Part shown: positions 18,097 through 30,464 of the stretch, one piece after another
Layout of the letters: every line of letters starts with the position of its first letter
How positions within the stretch are numbered: position 1 is the first letter of the stretch
DNA from: Bradyrhizobium diazoefficiens
Lineage (GTDB): Bacteria; Pseudomonadota; Alphaproteobacteria; Rhizobiales; Xanthobacteraceae
Length of the DNA: 64,000 nucleotides
Assembly (NCBI RefSeq): GCF_018129965.1
Contig: NZ_JAFCKW010000014.1
Coordinates: forward strand, 86,453-150,452
Reading direction: 5' to 3'
Program-made: the position numbers and the translations under genes
Notes under the pieces: model-generated
Seen by the model: the letters and a program-made list of their open reading frames with translations, nothing else
Told to the model about the DNA's origin: nothing
Database searches by the model: none

Positions 18097-18752
18097 TGAT
18101 CACGCTCTATCACTGCGATGCCGCGCGCTCGTTCCGTCCGCTCTGGATGCTGGAGGAGATGGGGCTTCCTTACGAGTTGAAGATGCTGCCGTTCCCCCCG
18201 CGCGTCTTCGCCAAGGAGTACCTGGCGCTCAATCCTTTGGGCACGATCCCGTTCATGGTCGACGGCGAGACGAAGATGACGGAGTCCTCCGGCATCTGCC
18301 ACTATCTCGGGGTCAAGCACGGGCCGACGCCGCTGATGGTCGGTCCCGAGGATCCCGCCTATGGCGCCTTCCTGAACTGGATGTATTTTAGCGACGCCAC
18401 GTTAACCTTTCCGCAAACGCTGGTGCTCCGCTACACCCAGCTGGAACCGGAGGAGCGCCGCAATCCCCAGGTTGCCGGCGATTATGCCAAATGGTTCCTG
18501 GGCCGGCTTCGTGCCGTCGAGGCCGCGACCGCGAATGCTGAAACCCTGTGCGCCGGCCGCTTCACTGCCGCGGACATCGTGGTCGGCTACGCGCTGCGCC
18601 TCGCCAACAACATCGGGCTCGCGAAGGATTTCGGGCCAAATGTCGCATCCTATTGGGCGCGATTGCAGCAGCGCGATGGCTTCAAGCGCGCAGTTGCTGC
18701 AGAGCAAAAAGCCGGCGCCGAGCAGAATGTCGCGCCGCGGGTGCGCGCCTAA
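18096..18752 (+). CDS. Glutathione S-transferase family protein
   Basis: 218 residues: an N-terminal thioredoxin-like domain (1-80; CDAARSFRPLWMLEEMGLPYEL, cis-Pro in NPLGTIPFM, and the glutathione gamma-glutamyl contact ESSGICHYL) and a C-terminal all-helical domain (90-210, with ADIVVGYALR). GSTs conjugate glutathione or act as isomerases and lyases in catabolism. Its start overlaps the preceding dehydrogenase stop (ATGA), so it is co-translated with acyl-CoA dehydrogenases; a catabolic role is therefore more likely than general detoxification. Confidence 0.88.
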
Positions 18753-18785
18753 GGCGCTTTGCTCCGGCGAAGGCGCAGTCGAATA

Positions 18786-18819
18786 CATTCCGGATGGGGC
18801 TTCTGGCCCTTCCGGAATG
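18786..18819 (+). repeat. Hairpin past the GST gene
   Basis: A 9-bp perfect stem (CATTCCGGA / TCCGGAATG) with an inner GGGC/GCCC pairing, 33 nt past the GST stop. It resembles the ends of the family B repeats. It has no immediate T-run, so intrinsic termination is possible but not certain. Confidence 0.55.
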
Positions 18820-18837
18820 ACGATGTTTTGCGCGCCA

Positions 18838-18865
18838 TGACAGCGCTATCGCGTCGTGACAGCGC
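18838..18865 (+). promoter_or_regulatory. Direct repeat upstream of AraC-family gene (possible operator)
   Basis: TGACAGCGC occurs at 18838-18846 and again at 18857-18865, a 19-nt period, close to two helical turns. It sits 64-91 nt before the AraC-family regulator start. AraC-type proteins often bind direct repeats with this spacing, so autoregulation is plausible; this is inference only. Confidence 0.35.
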
Positions 18866-18928
18866 CCAAATTTCCGCTAAGGTGACCTCCGTCCGCAGCG
18901 GCCATAGAGCCGCGCGAGGAGGATCCCA

Positions 18929-19729
18929 ATGGAAGATATCGGTCGCGAATCCGACCACCTGATGCTGATCACCCCTGAGCGGGTCTTCTATGCCGGCTTG
19001 CTGGGTCGCCCCCGCAAGCGCAGCCCCGGCTGCTACCACGTCTATGTTGCCGTGAAGGGCAATCTGCACCTGACCATCGACGACGTTCTCGCCACCGGAG
19101 AGCTGTTCGTCACCCTGCCGAACCAGCGGCATTCCATCGCCAGCGACTACCGCACTGCAATCAGCGTGACGCTCGAGCCGGAGAGCGTTCCGGATGGCGT
19201 GATCGAGGCCCTGGCCCAGCGGCTGACGGGACCCGACAGGGCCGCCTACGCCCGCAAGATCCTCGCCGCGTATGCGCTGCTGCGCCAGCGCCGCTATGGC
19301 GACATCACCACCGCCGAATTCGACGAGATGTGCTTTGGCGAGGCGCTGCCGCGCCGTGTGCTCGACCCGCGCGTGATGCGTGCCGTCGCCCGCATCGGCC
19401 GCTTCACGGGCGAGCCCGTGACGGCGGATACATGCGCCGCGGATGCGGGCCTGTCCGCCTCGCGCTTCCTGCATTTGTTCAAGGAGGAGACCGGTATCTC
19501 CTTCCGTTCCTTCCGCGCCTGGAAGCGTGCGCGGCATCTGCTGCACTTTGCCAACCAGGACCTCAATCTCGCCCATCTCGCGCAGGACATCGGCTATCCC
19601 GACTCGACTCATTTCAGCCATTCGATCCGCCGCTTCTACGGATTGAAGCCGCGCGCCATCTTCGTCGGCTCGCGCGATCTTGCGATCTATCGCAGCACCG
19701 AAACGGTGAGGCTGGCGGAGGCGAGTTGA
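18929..19729 (+). CDS. AraC-family transcriptional regulator
   Basis: 266 residues. The N-terminal half is a sensor-like domain without a motif I can name. The C-terminal 100 residues hold the two helix-turn-helix motifs of the AraC family (ADAGLSASRFLHLFKEETG, then LAHLAQDIGYPDSTHFSHSI followed by RRFYGLKPRA). The start at 18929 follows a GAGGAG ribosome site. It lies in the middle of an acyl-CoA catabolic gene group, between GST and the BKACE gene on the same strand, and is a good candidate activator of that group. A 9-nt direct repeat lies 64-91 nt upstream. Confidence 0.87.
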   Translation: MEDIGRESDHLMLITPERVFYAGLLGRPRKRSPGCYHVYVAVKGNLHLTIDDVLATGELFVTLPNQRHSIASDYRTAISVTLEPESVPDGVIEALAQRLTGPDRAAYARKILAAYALLRQRRYGDITTAEFDEMCFGEALPRRVLDPRVMRAVARIGRFTGEPVTADTCAADAGLSASRFLHLFKEETGISFRSFRAWKRARHLLHFANQDLNLAHLAQDIGYPDSTHFSHSIRRFYGLKPRAIFVGSRDLAIYRSTETVRLAEAS

Positions 19730-19736
19730 TCGCGTC

Positions 19737-19829
19737 GTAGGGTGGGCAAAGCGAAGCATGCCCTCCATTTTCGCCGAGCACGGAAGCGTGGTGGGTACGG
19801 CGCGAGAGCGCCTTTGCCCACCCTGCGGC
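19737..19829 (+). repeat. Dispersed palindromic repeat, family C
   Basis: Opposed arms GTAGGGTGGGCAAAGCG and CTTTGCCCACCCTGCGGC flank a variable middle. It begins 8 nt after the AraC-family stop codon. Related copies are at 24490-24583 and 60003-60100. Confidence 0.8.
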
Positions 19830-19925
19830 TTATCGCCCTTGTCCAGCTTCTCCGCGCAAGAAGCCGCATGCCGCGCGTCACATGATCGCAAACGTTGAAT
19901 TCTCAACGTGCGAGACATTAGTGGC

Positions 19926-20792
19926 ATGAGCGACAAGGCCGTCATCACCTGCGCGCTGAACGGCGTGCTCACCGACCCGAAGCAGCACAACGTGCCCGTG
20001 ACGCCCGAGCAGATGGCGCGCGAAGCCAAGGCTGCGTTCGACGCCGGCGCGTCCGTCATGCACATCCATCTGCGCCAGCAGGCGCCGGACAAGGGGCACC
20101 TGCCGTCCTGGGAGGTCAGCGTCAGCAGGGAGATCCAGCAGGCGATCCGCGAAGCCTGCCCCGGCGTGATCATCAACCACACGTCGGGCGTATCGGGGCC
20201 GAACTACAGCGGTGCGCTCGATTGCATCCGCGAGACCAAGCCCGAGATCGCCGCATGTAACGCTGGCTCGCTGAATTATCTCAAGGTGAAGGCCGACAAC
20301 ACCTGGGCGTGGCCGCCGATGATGTTCGACAACGCGGTCGAGAAGGTGAAGGACTATCTCGACGTCATGAACGCGGTCGGCACCATCCCGGAGTTCGAAT
20401 GCTTCGATGTCGGCATCGTTCGCTGTGTCGGCATGTACCATCAGGTCGGCATGTACAAAGGCCCGCTCGAATATAATTTCGTGATGGGCGTGGCGTCAGG
20501 CATGCCGTCGGATCCCGATCTGCTGCCGATCCTGATCAAGCTGAAGCGCCCCGAGGCGCATTTCCAGGTCACCGCGATCGGGCGCGAGGAGATCTGGCCG
20601 CTGCACCAGCGCTGCGCCGAGCTTGGTGGCCATTTGCGCACTGGTCTGGAGGACACCTTCTATCTCGCCGACGGCAAGAAGGTGACGTCGAACGGCCAGC
20701 TGATCGAGGCCATCGCCGCCTGCGCCCGCCGTGCCGGCCGCGAGATCGCCAGCCCCGCCGAGGCACGGAAGATCTTCGGGACGAATCGCTGA
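19926..20792 (+). CDS. BKACE-family beta-keto acid cleavage enzyme
   Basis: 288 residues of the family (DUF849) named for 3-keto-5-aminohexanoate cleavage enzyme. The zinc ligands His46 and His48 fall in MHIHLR exactly as in the characterised Kce enzyme, and the conserved RTGLED supplies Glu242. The family condenses a beta-keto acid with acetyl-CoA and releases acetoacetate and a new CoA thioester; substrates range from ketoaminohexanoate to dehydrocarnitine and beta-ketoadipate-like acids. The in-frame Met at 19926 (MSDKAV) is preferred to 19908. The neighbouring acyl-CoA carboxylase and dehydrogenases suggest a carboxylic acid degradation route. Substrate unknown. Confidence 0.9.
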   Translation: MSDKAVITCALNGVLTDPKQHNVPVTPEQMAREAKAAFDAGASVMHIHLRQQAPDKGHLPSWEVSVSREIQQAIREACPGVIINHTSGVSGPNYSGALDCIRETKPEIAACNAGSLNYLKVKADNTWAWPPMMFDNAVEKVKDYLDVMNAVGTIPEFECFDVGIVRCVGMYHQVGMYKGPLEYNFVMGVASGMPSDPDLLPILIKLKRPEAHFQVTAIGREEIWPLHQRCAELGGHLRTGLEDTFYLADGKKVTSNGQLIEAIAACARRAGREIASPAEARKIFGTNR

Positions 20793-20795
20793 ACG

Positions 20796-20873
20796 TCGTT
20801 CCGGGGCGCGCGAAGCGCGAACCCGGAACCTCGAGATTCCGGGTTCGATGCTTCACATCGCCGCGGAATGACG
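20796..20873 (+). repeat. Dispersed palindromic repeat, family B
   Basis: A palindrome with a central CGGAACCTCGAGATTCCG core inside opposed TTCCGGGGC-like and CCGCGGAATGAC ends. It starts 4 nt after the BKACE stop codon and ends 11 nt before the carboxylase start. Closely matches 62587-62667. Confidence 0.85.
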
Positions 20874-20883
20874 GAGTAAAACT

Positions 20884-22496
20884 GTGTCCATTCTTGAAAA
20901 CACCATCTCCACCGGCAGCGCCGCCTACAAGGCGAACCACGACGGCATGCTCGGCTTGATCGACCGGATGCGCGCGCTTGAGGAGCGCACGCGTACCGCG
21001 TCTGCCGCAGCGAAGGACCGCTTCCACAAGCGCGGGCAGCTGCTGCCGCGCGAGCGTGTCGCGCTGGTGCTCGATCCCGGCGCGCCCTTCATCGAGCTGT
21101 CGACGCTCGCCGGCTACATGTTCGATGTACCGGACGCGGCCAAGAGCGTGCCCGGCGGCGGCGTCATCGCCGGCATCGGTTTCGTTTCGGGCATCCGCTG
21201 CATGATCAGCGCCAACGACGCCGGCATCGACGCCGGCGCCCTGCAGCCTTACGGCCTCGACAAGACGATCCGCGTGCAGGAACTCGCGCTGGAGAACAAG
21301 CTGCCCTACGTCCAGCTCGTCGAAAGCGCCGGTGCCAATTTGCTGCGCTACCGGGTCGAGGATTTTGTCCGTGGCGGCAACATCTTCCGCAATCTCGCGC
21401 GGCTCTCGGCGGCTGGACTGCCCGTCGTCACGGTGACCCACGGCTCGTCCACGGCAGGCGGCGCCTACCAGACCGGCCTGTCCGATTACATCGTCATGGT
21501 CCGCGGCCGTACCCGCGCGTTCCTGGCGGGGCCGCCGCTGCTGAAAGCCGCGACCGGCGAAATCGCGACGGAGGAGGAACTCGGCGGCGCCGAGATGCAC
21601 ACGCAGGTGTCGGGCCTCGGCGACTACCTTGCCGAGGACGACCGCGACGCGCTTCGCATCGCGCGCGAGATCATGGCGGCGCTGGAATGGGAGCGGCCGG
21701 GCAGGGGAAACGCGGAATTCAGGCCGCCGCGTTACGACCAGGATGAATTGCTCGGCATCATGCCGATGGACCACAAGCGTTCCGTCGACATGAAGCAGGT
21801 GATCGCGCGCATCGTCGACGATTCGGATTTCACCGAGATGGCGCCGAATTACGGTCCCGCCACGGTCTGCGGCCATGCCCGCATCGAGGGCCAGGCCATC
21901 GGCATCATCACCAACAACGGCCCGCTCGATCCCGCCGGTGCCAACAAGGCGACGCATTTCATCCAGGCCTGCTGCCAGACTCGCACGCCGATCCTTTATC
22001 TCAACAACACCACGGGCTACATGGTCGGCAAGGCCTATGAAGAAGCCGGCATGATCAAGCACGGCTCGAAGATGATCCAGGCGGTCACGTCCGCGACGGT
22101 GCCGCAGATCACGATCTATTGCGGCGCCTCGTTCGGCGCCGGTAATTACGGCATGTGCGGGCGCGGATTCCATCCGCGCTTCTGCTTCTCCTGGCCCAAC
22201 GCCAGGACCGCCGTGATGGGCGGCGAGCAGGCGGCGGAGACCATGGCGATCGTCACCGAGGCGGCCGCAGCGCGCCGCGGCAAGCCGGTCGAGAAGGAAA
22301 AATTGGAAGCCATGAAGGCGCAGATCGTCGGCGTGTTCGACGGCCAGATGGACGTGTTCGCGACCAGCGCGCGCGTGCTCGACGACGGCGTGATCGACCC
22401 GCGCGACACCCGCGCGGTGCTGTCCGAGGTGCTCGCAATCTGCCGCGAAGGCGATGCGCGGTCGCCGCAGCGCATGCAGTTTTCGGTGGCCCGCCC

Positions 22497-22500
<4 letters not shown>
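20884..22500 (+). CDS. Acyl-CoA carboxylase carboxyltransferase (beta) subunit
   Basis: 538 residues, starting at GTG. It has the two crotonase-like domains of the carboxyltransferase: the N-terminal half binds acyl-CoA (GGGVIAGIGFVSG, GSSTAGGAYQTGLSD), the C-terminal half binds carboxybiotin (AIGIITNNGPLDPAGANKATHFIQACC, then SFGAGNYGMCGRGF). This layout is shared by methylcrotonyl-, geranyl- and propionyl-type carboxylases. It overlaps the alpha subunit gene by 4 nt (ATGA). No enoyl-CoA hydratase, isovaleryl-CoA dehydrogenase or HMG-CoA lyase gene is adjacent, so leucine breakdown is not the obvious role; the acyl substrate is open. Confidence 0.92.
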
Positions 22501-24473
<1,973 letters not shown>

Positions 24474-24489
24474 CGCTTCGAAAGTAGGC

Positions 24490-24583
24490 CGCAGGGTGGG
24501 TTAGCGAAGCGTAACCCACCACCTCTCGCTTCAGCAGAGACAAACAATGGTGGGTTACGCCTTCGGCTAACCCACCCTACGGC
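24490..24583 (+). repeat. Dispersed palindromic repeat, family C
   Basis: Opposed arms GCAGGGTGGGTTAGCGAAGC and CTTCGGCTAACCCACCCTAC enclose GTAACCCACC / GGTGGGTTAC, so the element can fold into a long hairpin. It fills the gap between two convergent genes, 16 nt after the carboxylase stop and abutting the stop of the ABC ATPase gene at 24585. Confidence 0.85.
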
Positions 24584-24584
24584 T

Positions 24585-25580
24585 CTACGGCACCTGTGTT
24601 CCATGCCCCGTGCCCTCGTTCAACAAGCACGCCACCTGATGCCCGTCACCCGCGTCTACCAGCACCGGCCGCTCGGTCCTGCACCGCTCCATCGCAAAAC
24701 GGCAGCGCGTGTGAAACGCGCAGCCGGACGGCGGGTTGACGGGACTCGGCACATCGCCGTCCACCAGCGGCGCGAGCTTCTTCGCGAGCGGGTTGGCGAC
24801 GGGCACCGAGGCCAGCAGCGCCTGCGTGTAGGGATGGCGCGGATTGCGAAACAGCTCATCCTTGTCGGCGATCTCGACGATGCGGCCGAGATACATCACC
24901 GCGACGCGGTGGCTGATATGGGCGACCACGGCGAGGTCATGCGCGATGAAGAGATAGGAGAATCCGTGCTTCTTTTGCAGGTCGATCAGGAGGTTGATCA
25001 CCTGGGCCTGGATCGAGACGTCGAGGGCTGAGACCGGCTCGTCGCAGACGATCAGGCGCGGCCCGAGCGCCAGCGCCCGCGCGATGCAGATGCGCTGGCG
25101 CTGGCCGCCGGAGAATTGATGCGGGAAGTTGCGCATCTGGTCGGGCCGCAAGCCGACCTGTTCGAACAATTGTGCGGTGCGCGCCTCCAGCGCCTTGCCG
25201 CTGGCGAGGCCATGCACGGCCAGCGGTTCGCCGACGATGTCGCCCGCGGTCATGCGCGGATTGAGCGAGGCGAACGGGTCCTGAAAAACGATCTGCATCG
25301 AACGGCGATGCGGCCGCAGCGCAGTCTTCGACAGATGGGTGATGTCGTCACCGTCGAGTCGAATCTGGCCCGAGGTCGGCTCGACCAGGCGCAGCACGCT
25401 GCGCGCCACCGTGGATTTTCCGCAGCCGGATTCGCCGACCAGCCCCAGCGTTTCCCCGAACCCGACCGAGAACGAGACGCCGTCGACCGCATGCACGGTG
25501 CCGACCTGCCGGCGCAGCACGCCGGCGCGAACCGGATAGTGCTTCGTCAGGTCGGTGACTTCGAGCAGCGCGCCGGTCAT
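24585..25580 (-). CDS. Dipeptide/oligopeptide-type ABC transporter ATP-binding protein (DppF-like)
   Basis: 331 residues, with Walker A GESGCGKSTVAR, signature FSGGQRQRICIARAL, Walker B LIVCDEPVSALD and the C-terminal oligopeptide-transporter extension containing a Cys-rich GCAFHTRCRFAMERC. These features mark the OppF/DppF class. It is the last gene of a five-gene minus-strand importer operon and overlaps the DppD-like gene by 4 nt. The substrate cannot be read from sequence: peptide, nickel, glycoside and other systems share this layout. Confidence 0.9.
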   Translation of the reverse strand: MTGALLEVTDLTKHYPVRAGVLRRQVGTVHAVDGVSFSVGFGETLGLVGESGCGKSTVARSVLRLVEPTSGQIRLDGDDITHLSKTALRPHRRSMQIVFQDPFASLNPRMTAGDIVGEPLAVHGLASGKALEARTAQLFEQVGLRPDQMRNFPHQFSGGQRQRICIARALALGPRLIVCDEPVSALDVSIQAQVINLLIDLQKKHGFSYLFIAHDLAVVAHISHRVAVMYLGRIVEIADKDELFRNPRHPYTQALLASVPVANPLAKKLAPLVDGDVPSPVNPPSGCAFHTRCRFAMERCRTERPVLVDAGDGHQVACLLNEGTGHGTQVP

Positions 25581-26584
25581 GCCACCTCCGCCACGTCAGC
25601 CGCGCGCCAGCAGGCGGCGAGATGGCCGCCGCCCCAGTCCGCGAGCGGCGGATATTCGGTCTCGCAGCGCTTCACCGCGAGCTTGCAGCGCGGTGCGAAA
25701 GCGCAACCCGGCGGGAGCCGCACCAGCGACGGCACGGTGCCGGGAATCTCGTTCAGCCGTGCCTGCGCGGGCACGCCCGATGCCGGCAAGGTCGGGATCG
25801 AGGCCATCAGCCCGCGCGTATAGGGATGCTTCGGCGCGGCGAACAACGTCTCGACGCTGGCTTCCTCCACCTTCCGGCCCGCATACATCACGATGACGCG
25901 TTGTGCGGTCTGTGCGACGACGCCGAGATCATGCGTGATCAGCACGAGCCCGGTGCCGAGTTCCCTCTGGAGATCGAGGATCAACGCCAAAATCTGCGCC
26001 TGGATGGTGACGTCGAGCGCGGTGGTCGGCTCGTCCGCGATCAGCAGCGCCGGCCGGCAGGCCAGGGCCATCGCGATCATCGCGCGCTGGCGCATGCCGC
26101 CGGAGAGCTGATGCGGATATTCCCGCGCGCGCCGTGCCGGCTCGGGGATGCGCACCAGCCGCAGCATCTCGACCGCGATATCGCGCGCCTCCCGGGACGG
26201 CATCGCCCGGTGCAGTCGCACCGCCTCGGCGATCTGGTCGCCGATCCGCATCACCGGATTGAGCGAGGTCATCGGCTCCTGGAAGATCATGGACATGCGG
26301 TTACCCCTGACGGCGCGCATTTGCGCTTCATCCAGAGCCAGCAGGTCGGTGCCTTCGAGCGTGATGGAGCCGCCGACGATGCGTCCGGGCGGATCTGGCA
26401 CCAGCCGCATCAGCGACAGCGCCGTCACGCTCTTGCCGCAGCCGGACTCGCCGACGATCGCCAGCGTCTCGCCCCGGCTCACGGTGAAGGAGACGTCGTC
26501 GACGGCCCTGAACAGACCGGAATTGGTGAAGAACACCGTCTTCAGGTTCTTTACCTCGAGTACGAGATCGGAGTGATCTTTCAT
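25577..26584 (-). CDS. Dipeptide/oligopeptide-type ABC transporter ATP-binding protein (DppD-like)
   Basis: 335 residues from ATG 26584; the upstream in-frame stretch is a shadow inside the permease gene. Walker A GESGCGKSVTAL, signature LSGGMRQRAMIAMAL, Walker B LLIADEPTTALD, and a C-terminal GCAFAPRCKLAVKRC extension are present. The start overlaps the DppC-like stop (ATGA). It forms a heterodimeric ATPase with the DppF-like protein. Confidence 0.9.
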   Translation of the reverse strand: MKDHSDLVLEVKNLKTVFFTNSGLFRAVDDVSFTVSRGETLAIVGESGCGKSVTALSLMRLVPDPPGRIVGGSITLEGTDLLALDEAQMRAVRGNRMSMIFQEPMTSLNPVMRIGDQIAEAVRLHRAMPSREARDIAVEMLRLVRIPEPARRAREYPHQLSGGMRQRAMIAMALACRPALLIADEPTTALDVTIQAQILALILDLQRELGTGLVLITHDLGVVAQTAQRVIVMYAGRKVEEASVETLFAAPKHPYTRGLMASIPTLPASGVPAQARLNEIPGTVPSLVRLPPGCAFAPRCKLAVKRCETEYPPLADWGGGHLAACWRAADVAEVA

Positions 26585-27477
26585 CAGCCGCGCTGCCGTG
26601 GATCGAGGATGTCGCGCAAGGCGTCGCCGAACAGGTTGGCGCCGAACACGGCGAGGCTGATGGCAATGCCCGGGAAGATCACCAGCCATGGCGCGGTCCG
26701 GACATATTCTGCGGCGGATTCCGACAGCATGCGCCCCCAGGACGGATAAGGCTCGGGAATGCCGAGGCCGAGGAAGGACAGCGAGGCCTCGGTGAGGATG
26801 GTCGAGCCGAGCTGAGCGGTGGCCAGCACGATCAATGGCGCCAGCGTGTTCGGCAGCACGTGGCGGAGCGCGATCCGCACCTCGCTCATGCCGATCGACT
26901 TGGCGGCTTCGACAAAGGGCAGTTCGCGCAGCGCCAGCGTGTTGGCGCGGACGACGCGCGATACGGTCGGGATCAGCGGAATGGCGATGGCGATGATGAC
27001 GTTCGGCAGCGAGGGGCCGAGTGCCGCCGTCATGATCAGGGCCAGCACCAGCAGCGGCAGCGCCTGGAGGATATCGGAGGCGCGCTGGAACACGAGGTCG
27101 ACCCAGCCGGAGAGATAGCCGGAGGTCAGCCCGACGATGACGCCGATCGAGCCGCCGAGTGCGGTCGAGCCGATGCCGACGGCGAGCGAAATCCGCGCGC
27201 CGTGGATGATGCGGCTGAAGACGTCGCGGCCGAACGAATCCGTGCCCATCCAGTGCGTCAGGCTCGGGCGCATCAGGGCGCGGGTCGAATCGATCGTCAG
27301 CGGATCGTAGCGCGCGATGACGTCCGCGAAGATCGCCGTGAGCACGAACAGCGTCATGATGACGAGCCCGGCCGCGCCCAGCACATGCCGCTGCGCCAGA
27401 AACAGCACGCGCCGCCAGCCACCGGTCGCATGCGCGCCGGCCCGTCTGAGTTCAACCTCATAGTCGATCGCGGCCAT
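26584..27477 (-). CDS. Dipeptide-type ABC transporter permease (DppC-like)
   Basis: 297 residues. It has the N-terminal membrane segment of OppC-type permeases (LGAAGLVIMTLFVLTAIFA), the family stretch MGTDSFGRDVFSRIIHGARI, the EAA loop (FVEAAKSIGMSEVRIALRHV) and about six membrane helices. The start at 27477 gives the standard N-terminus; the longer frame to 27657 runs through an intergenic repeat. A 200-nt gap containing that repeat separates it from the DppB-like gene. Confidence 0.88.
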   Translation of the reverse strand: MAAIDYEVELRRAGAHATGGWRRVLFLAQRHVLGAAGLVIMTLFVLTAIFADVIARYDPLTIDSTRALMRPSLTHWMGTDSFGRDVFSRIIHGARISLAVGIGSTALGGSIGVIVGLTSGYLSGWVDLVFQRASDILQALPLLVLALIMTAALGPSLPNVIIAIAIPLIPTVSRVVRANTLALRELPFVEAAKSIGMSEVRIALRHVLPNTLAPLIVLATAQLGSTILTEASLSFLGLGIPEPYPSWGRMLSESAAEYVRTAPWLVIFPGIAISLAVFGANLFGDALRDILDPRQRG

Positions 27478-27489
27478 GCCAGCTCTATC

Positions 27490-27638
27490 TTTCCCCTCGC
27501 CCCGCCTGGGGGGAAAAGGTTGGGGTGAGGAGGGCTCTCGACGGAGGAGGTAAGAGTTGGACGCGCGGAGAGTCTCCGTCACCCGGATTGCTTCTTCGAT
27601 GCAATTCGACCTCTTCCCGCAAAGGGGGCGAGGTGAAG
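27490..27638 (-). repeat. Dispersed palindromic repeat, family D
   Basis: Contains CCCCTCGCCCCGCC..GGTTGGGGTGAGGAGG and, further on, the opposed GTCACCCGGATTGCTTCTTCG and CTCTTCCCGC..GAGGTGAAG. The copy lies inside the importer operon, between the two permease genes. Related copies: 33453-33603, 44471-44590, 56340-56482. Confidence 0.72.
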
Positions 27639-27677
27639 ATGCACCGGCGCAAATCAATGAGGTCTGATGTCATCATC

Positions 27678-28625
<948 letters not shown>

Positions 28626-28655
28626 TCCGCGCTCTCCCGCCCCGCCGCTGGTGCG

Positions 28656-30254
28656 CTACTTGTCCATCCACAAATCTTCGTACCGGTAGCCATTGTACGA
28701 ACTGTTCGACATCACCGTCACGCCCTTGACATAGGGCTGCCAGCAAGAGCCGGTGCGGGCGTGGAAGATGATCGGGCGCGCAACGTCCTCCTGCAACTTC
28801 TTGTCGATGTCCCACACCATCGCCTTGCGTTTGGCAATGTCGGTCTCCTGCGACTGCACGTCGAACAGCTTCTCGATTTCCCTGTTGCAGTAATTGGTGT
28901 AGTTGCGCTCGGAGCCGCAGGAATAGTTCTCGTAGAAGGACTGGTCCGGATCGTCGACGGCGTTGCCGGTCAGATTGAGCCCGAGCATGTAGTCCTTGCG
29001 CGCGATCTTCGGGAACCAGTTCGCGGTCTCGACCACGTCGAGCTCGCCGTCGATATAGATGCTCTTGAGCTGGTCGATCAGGATCACCGCGGGATCGCGG
29101 TAGACCGGGATGTTGCGGGTCGAGACCTTGACGGCCATATGCTTGTCCGGCCCATAGCCGGCCTTCTGCATCAGCTTTTTGGCTTCCTCGCGGTTGGCAT
29201 TGATGTCCGGGCCATAGCCCGGAATGGTCTCGAGCATCTCCTTCGGCATGCCCCACAGACCGTTCGGCGGCGGCAGCATGGTTCCGCCGACATCGCCCTG
29301 GCCCTCGAACATGATCGAGATGAACGCCTTGCGGTCGAGCGACAGCGCCATGGCGCGGCGGATGTCGAGATTGTCGAATGGCGGCGCGGACGAATTGACG
29401 ATGATGTTGGTCGCGACGTTGTTGGGTTCGACCACGCAGACCGCGTTCGGCGCCTGCGACTTGACGTCTTTCAGCAGTGGAATGCTCACCTCGGTCGGGA
29501 ACGTCATGTCGAATTTGCCGGCGACGAAGGCGAGGATCGCTGTCGAACGGTTCGGAATGATCGTGAACTCGATGCCGTCGAGATAGGGCCGGCCCTTGCG
29601 CCAGTAATCCGTGTTGCGGGTCAGCTTGATCGATTCATTGGCCTTGAACTCGACGAACTTGAACGGGCCGGTGCCGACAGGATGCGTCCTCATGTCGCCG
29701 GGCGAGACGTGGCACGGATAGACCGGCGTGTAGCCGGATGCGAGCAGTGCTAGCAGCGATGGCTGCGGCCGCTTCAGGTTGAACGAGACCTCGAAATCGC
29801 CGTTTGTCGAGACGTCGTTGACCTGGTCATACCAGGATTTGCGCGGGTTCTGCCGGAACTTCTGCTGCGACTTGCCCATCAGCATGTCGAAGGTGCATTT
29901 GACGTCCGCCGCGGTGAACGGCTTGCCGTCATGCCATGTCACGCCCTGGCGCAGCCTGAAGGTCAGCGTCTTGTTGTCGCCCGCCCAGGCCCAGCTCTCC
30001 GCGAGTTCCGGAATGATGTTGTCCATCCTGTTCTGCGCCTCGTCCTGCTTGTAGATGACGAGGTTGTTGAACACCGGCATGAAGGGAACATTGAGCGAGT
30101 AGGTCGCGCCTTCGTGGATCGAGGCATTCCCGGGGCTGTCGCGGTGATACATCCGCAGGATTCCGCCTGGCTTGGGCTCGGTGGCGAGCGTGGCGGTTGA
30201 GGCCGTCAGTACGGATAGCGCCGCCATTGCGGCGAGCGCCCACACGCTCCGCAT
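28656..30254 (-). CDS. Dipeptide-type ABC transporter substrate-binding protein (family 5)
   Basis: 532 residues. The Sec signal peptide is MRSVWALAAMAALSVLTAST with cleavage near TLA-TEP; the mature protein has the SBP family 5 fold (GGILRMYHRDSPGN, FRLRQGVTWHDGKPFTAADV). I choose the ATG at 30254 because GGAGG then lies 6 nt upstream; an ATG two codons earlier touches the ribosome site. It is the first gene of the importer operon. Neighbouring acyl-CoA ligase and alcohol dehydrogenase genes upstream on the same strand might mean a non-peptide ligand. Confidence 0.9.
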   Translation of the reverse strand: MRSVWALAAMAALSVLTASTATLATEPKPGGILRMYHRDSPGNASIHEGATYSLNVPFMPVFNNLVIYKQDEAQNRMDNIIPELAESWAWAGDNKTLTFRLRQGVTWHDGKPFTAADVKCTFDMLMGKSQQKFRQNPRKSWYDQVNDVSTNGDFEVSFNLKRPQPSLLALLASGYTPVYPCHVSPGDMRTHPVGTGPFKFVEFKANESIKLTRNTDYWRKGRPYLDGIEFTIIPNRSTAILAFVAGKFDMTFPTEVSIPLLKDVKSQAPNAVCVVEPNNVATNIIVNSSAPPFDNLDIRRAMALSLDRKAFISIMFEGQGDVGGTMLPPPNGLWGMPKEMLETIPGYGPDINANREEAKKLMQKAGYGPDKHMAVKVSTRNIPVYRDPAVILIDQLKSIYIDGELDVVETANWFPKIARKDYMLGLNLTGNAVDDPDQSFYENYSCGSERNYTNYCNREIEKLFDVQSQETDIAKRKAMVWDIDKKLQEDVARPIIFHARTGSCWQPYVKGVTVMSNSSYNGYRYEDLWMDK

Positions 30255-30464
30255 TCGCATCCTCCCTCGACAAACGGCCTTTGCGACCTGTTTGTCTGAC
30301 GATAGCGACGCGCGCGCAGCGAAGCAACCGGCAACGACGCCCGCGCTCTCGGCAATTCGGACGACGGAAGGCCGCAGGGGTCTCCCTCTCACAATGCGAG
30401 AGAGTGCGGCTGCGAAGGAGTGGCACCAGTGCAGGTGTTGCGCGCAGTTGTATCGCCAACCTCC

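Noticed and set aside
20569..22173. A 534-codon open frame on the minus strand
   Set aside because: Antisense to BKACE and carboxylase beta, and crossing a repeat; no domain.
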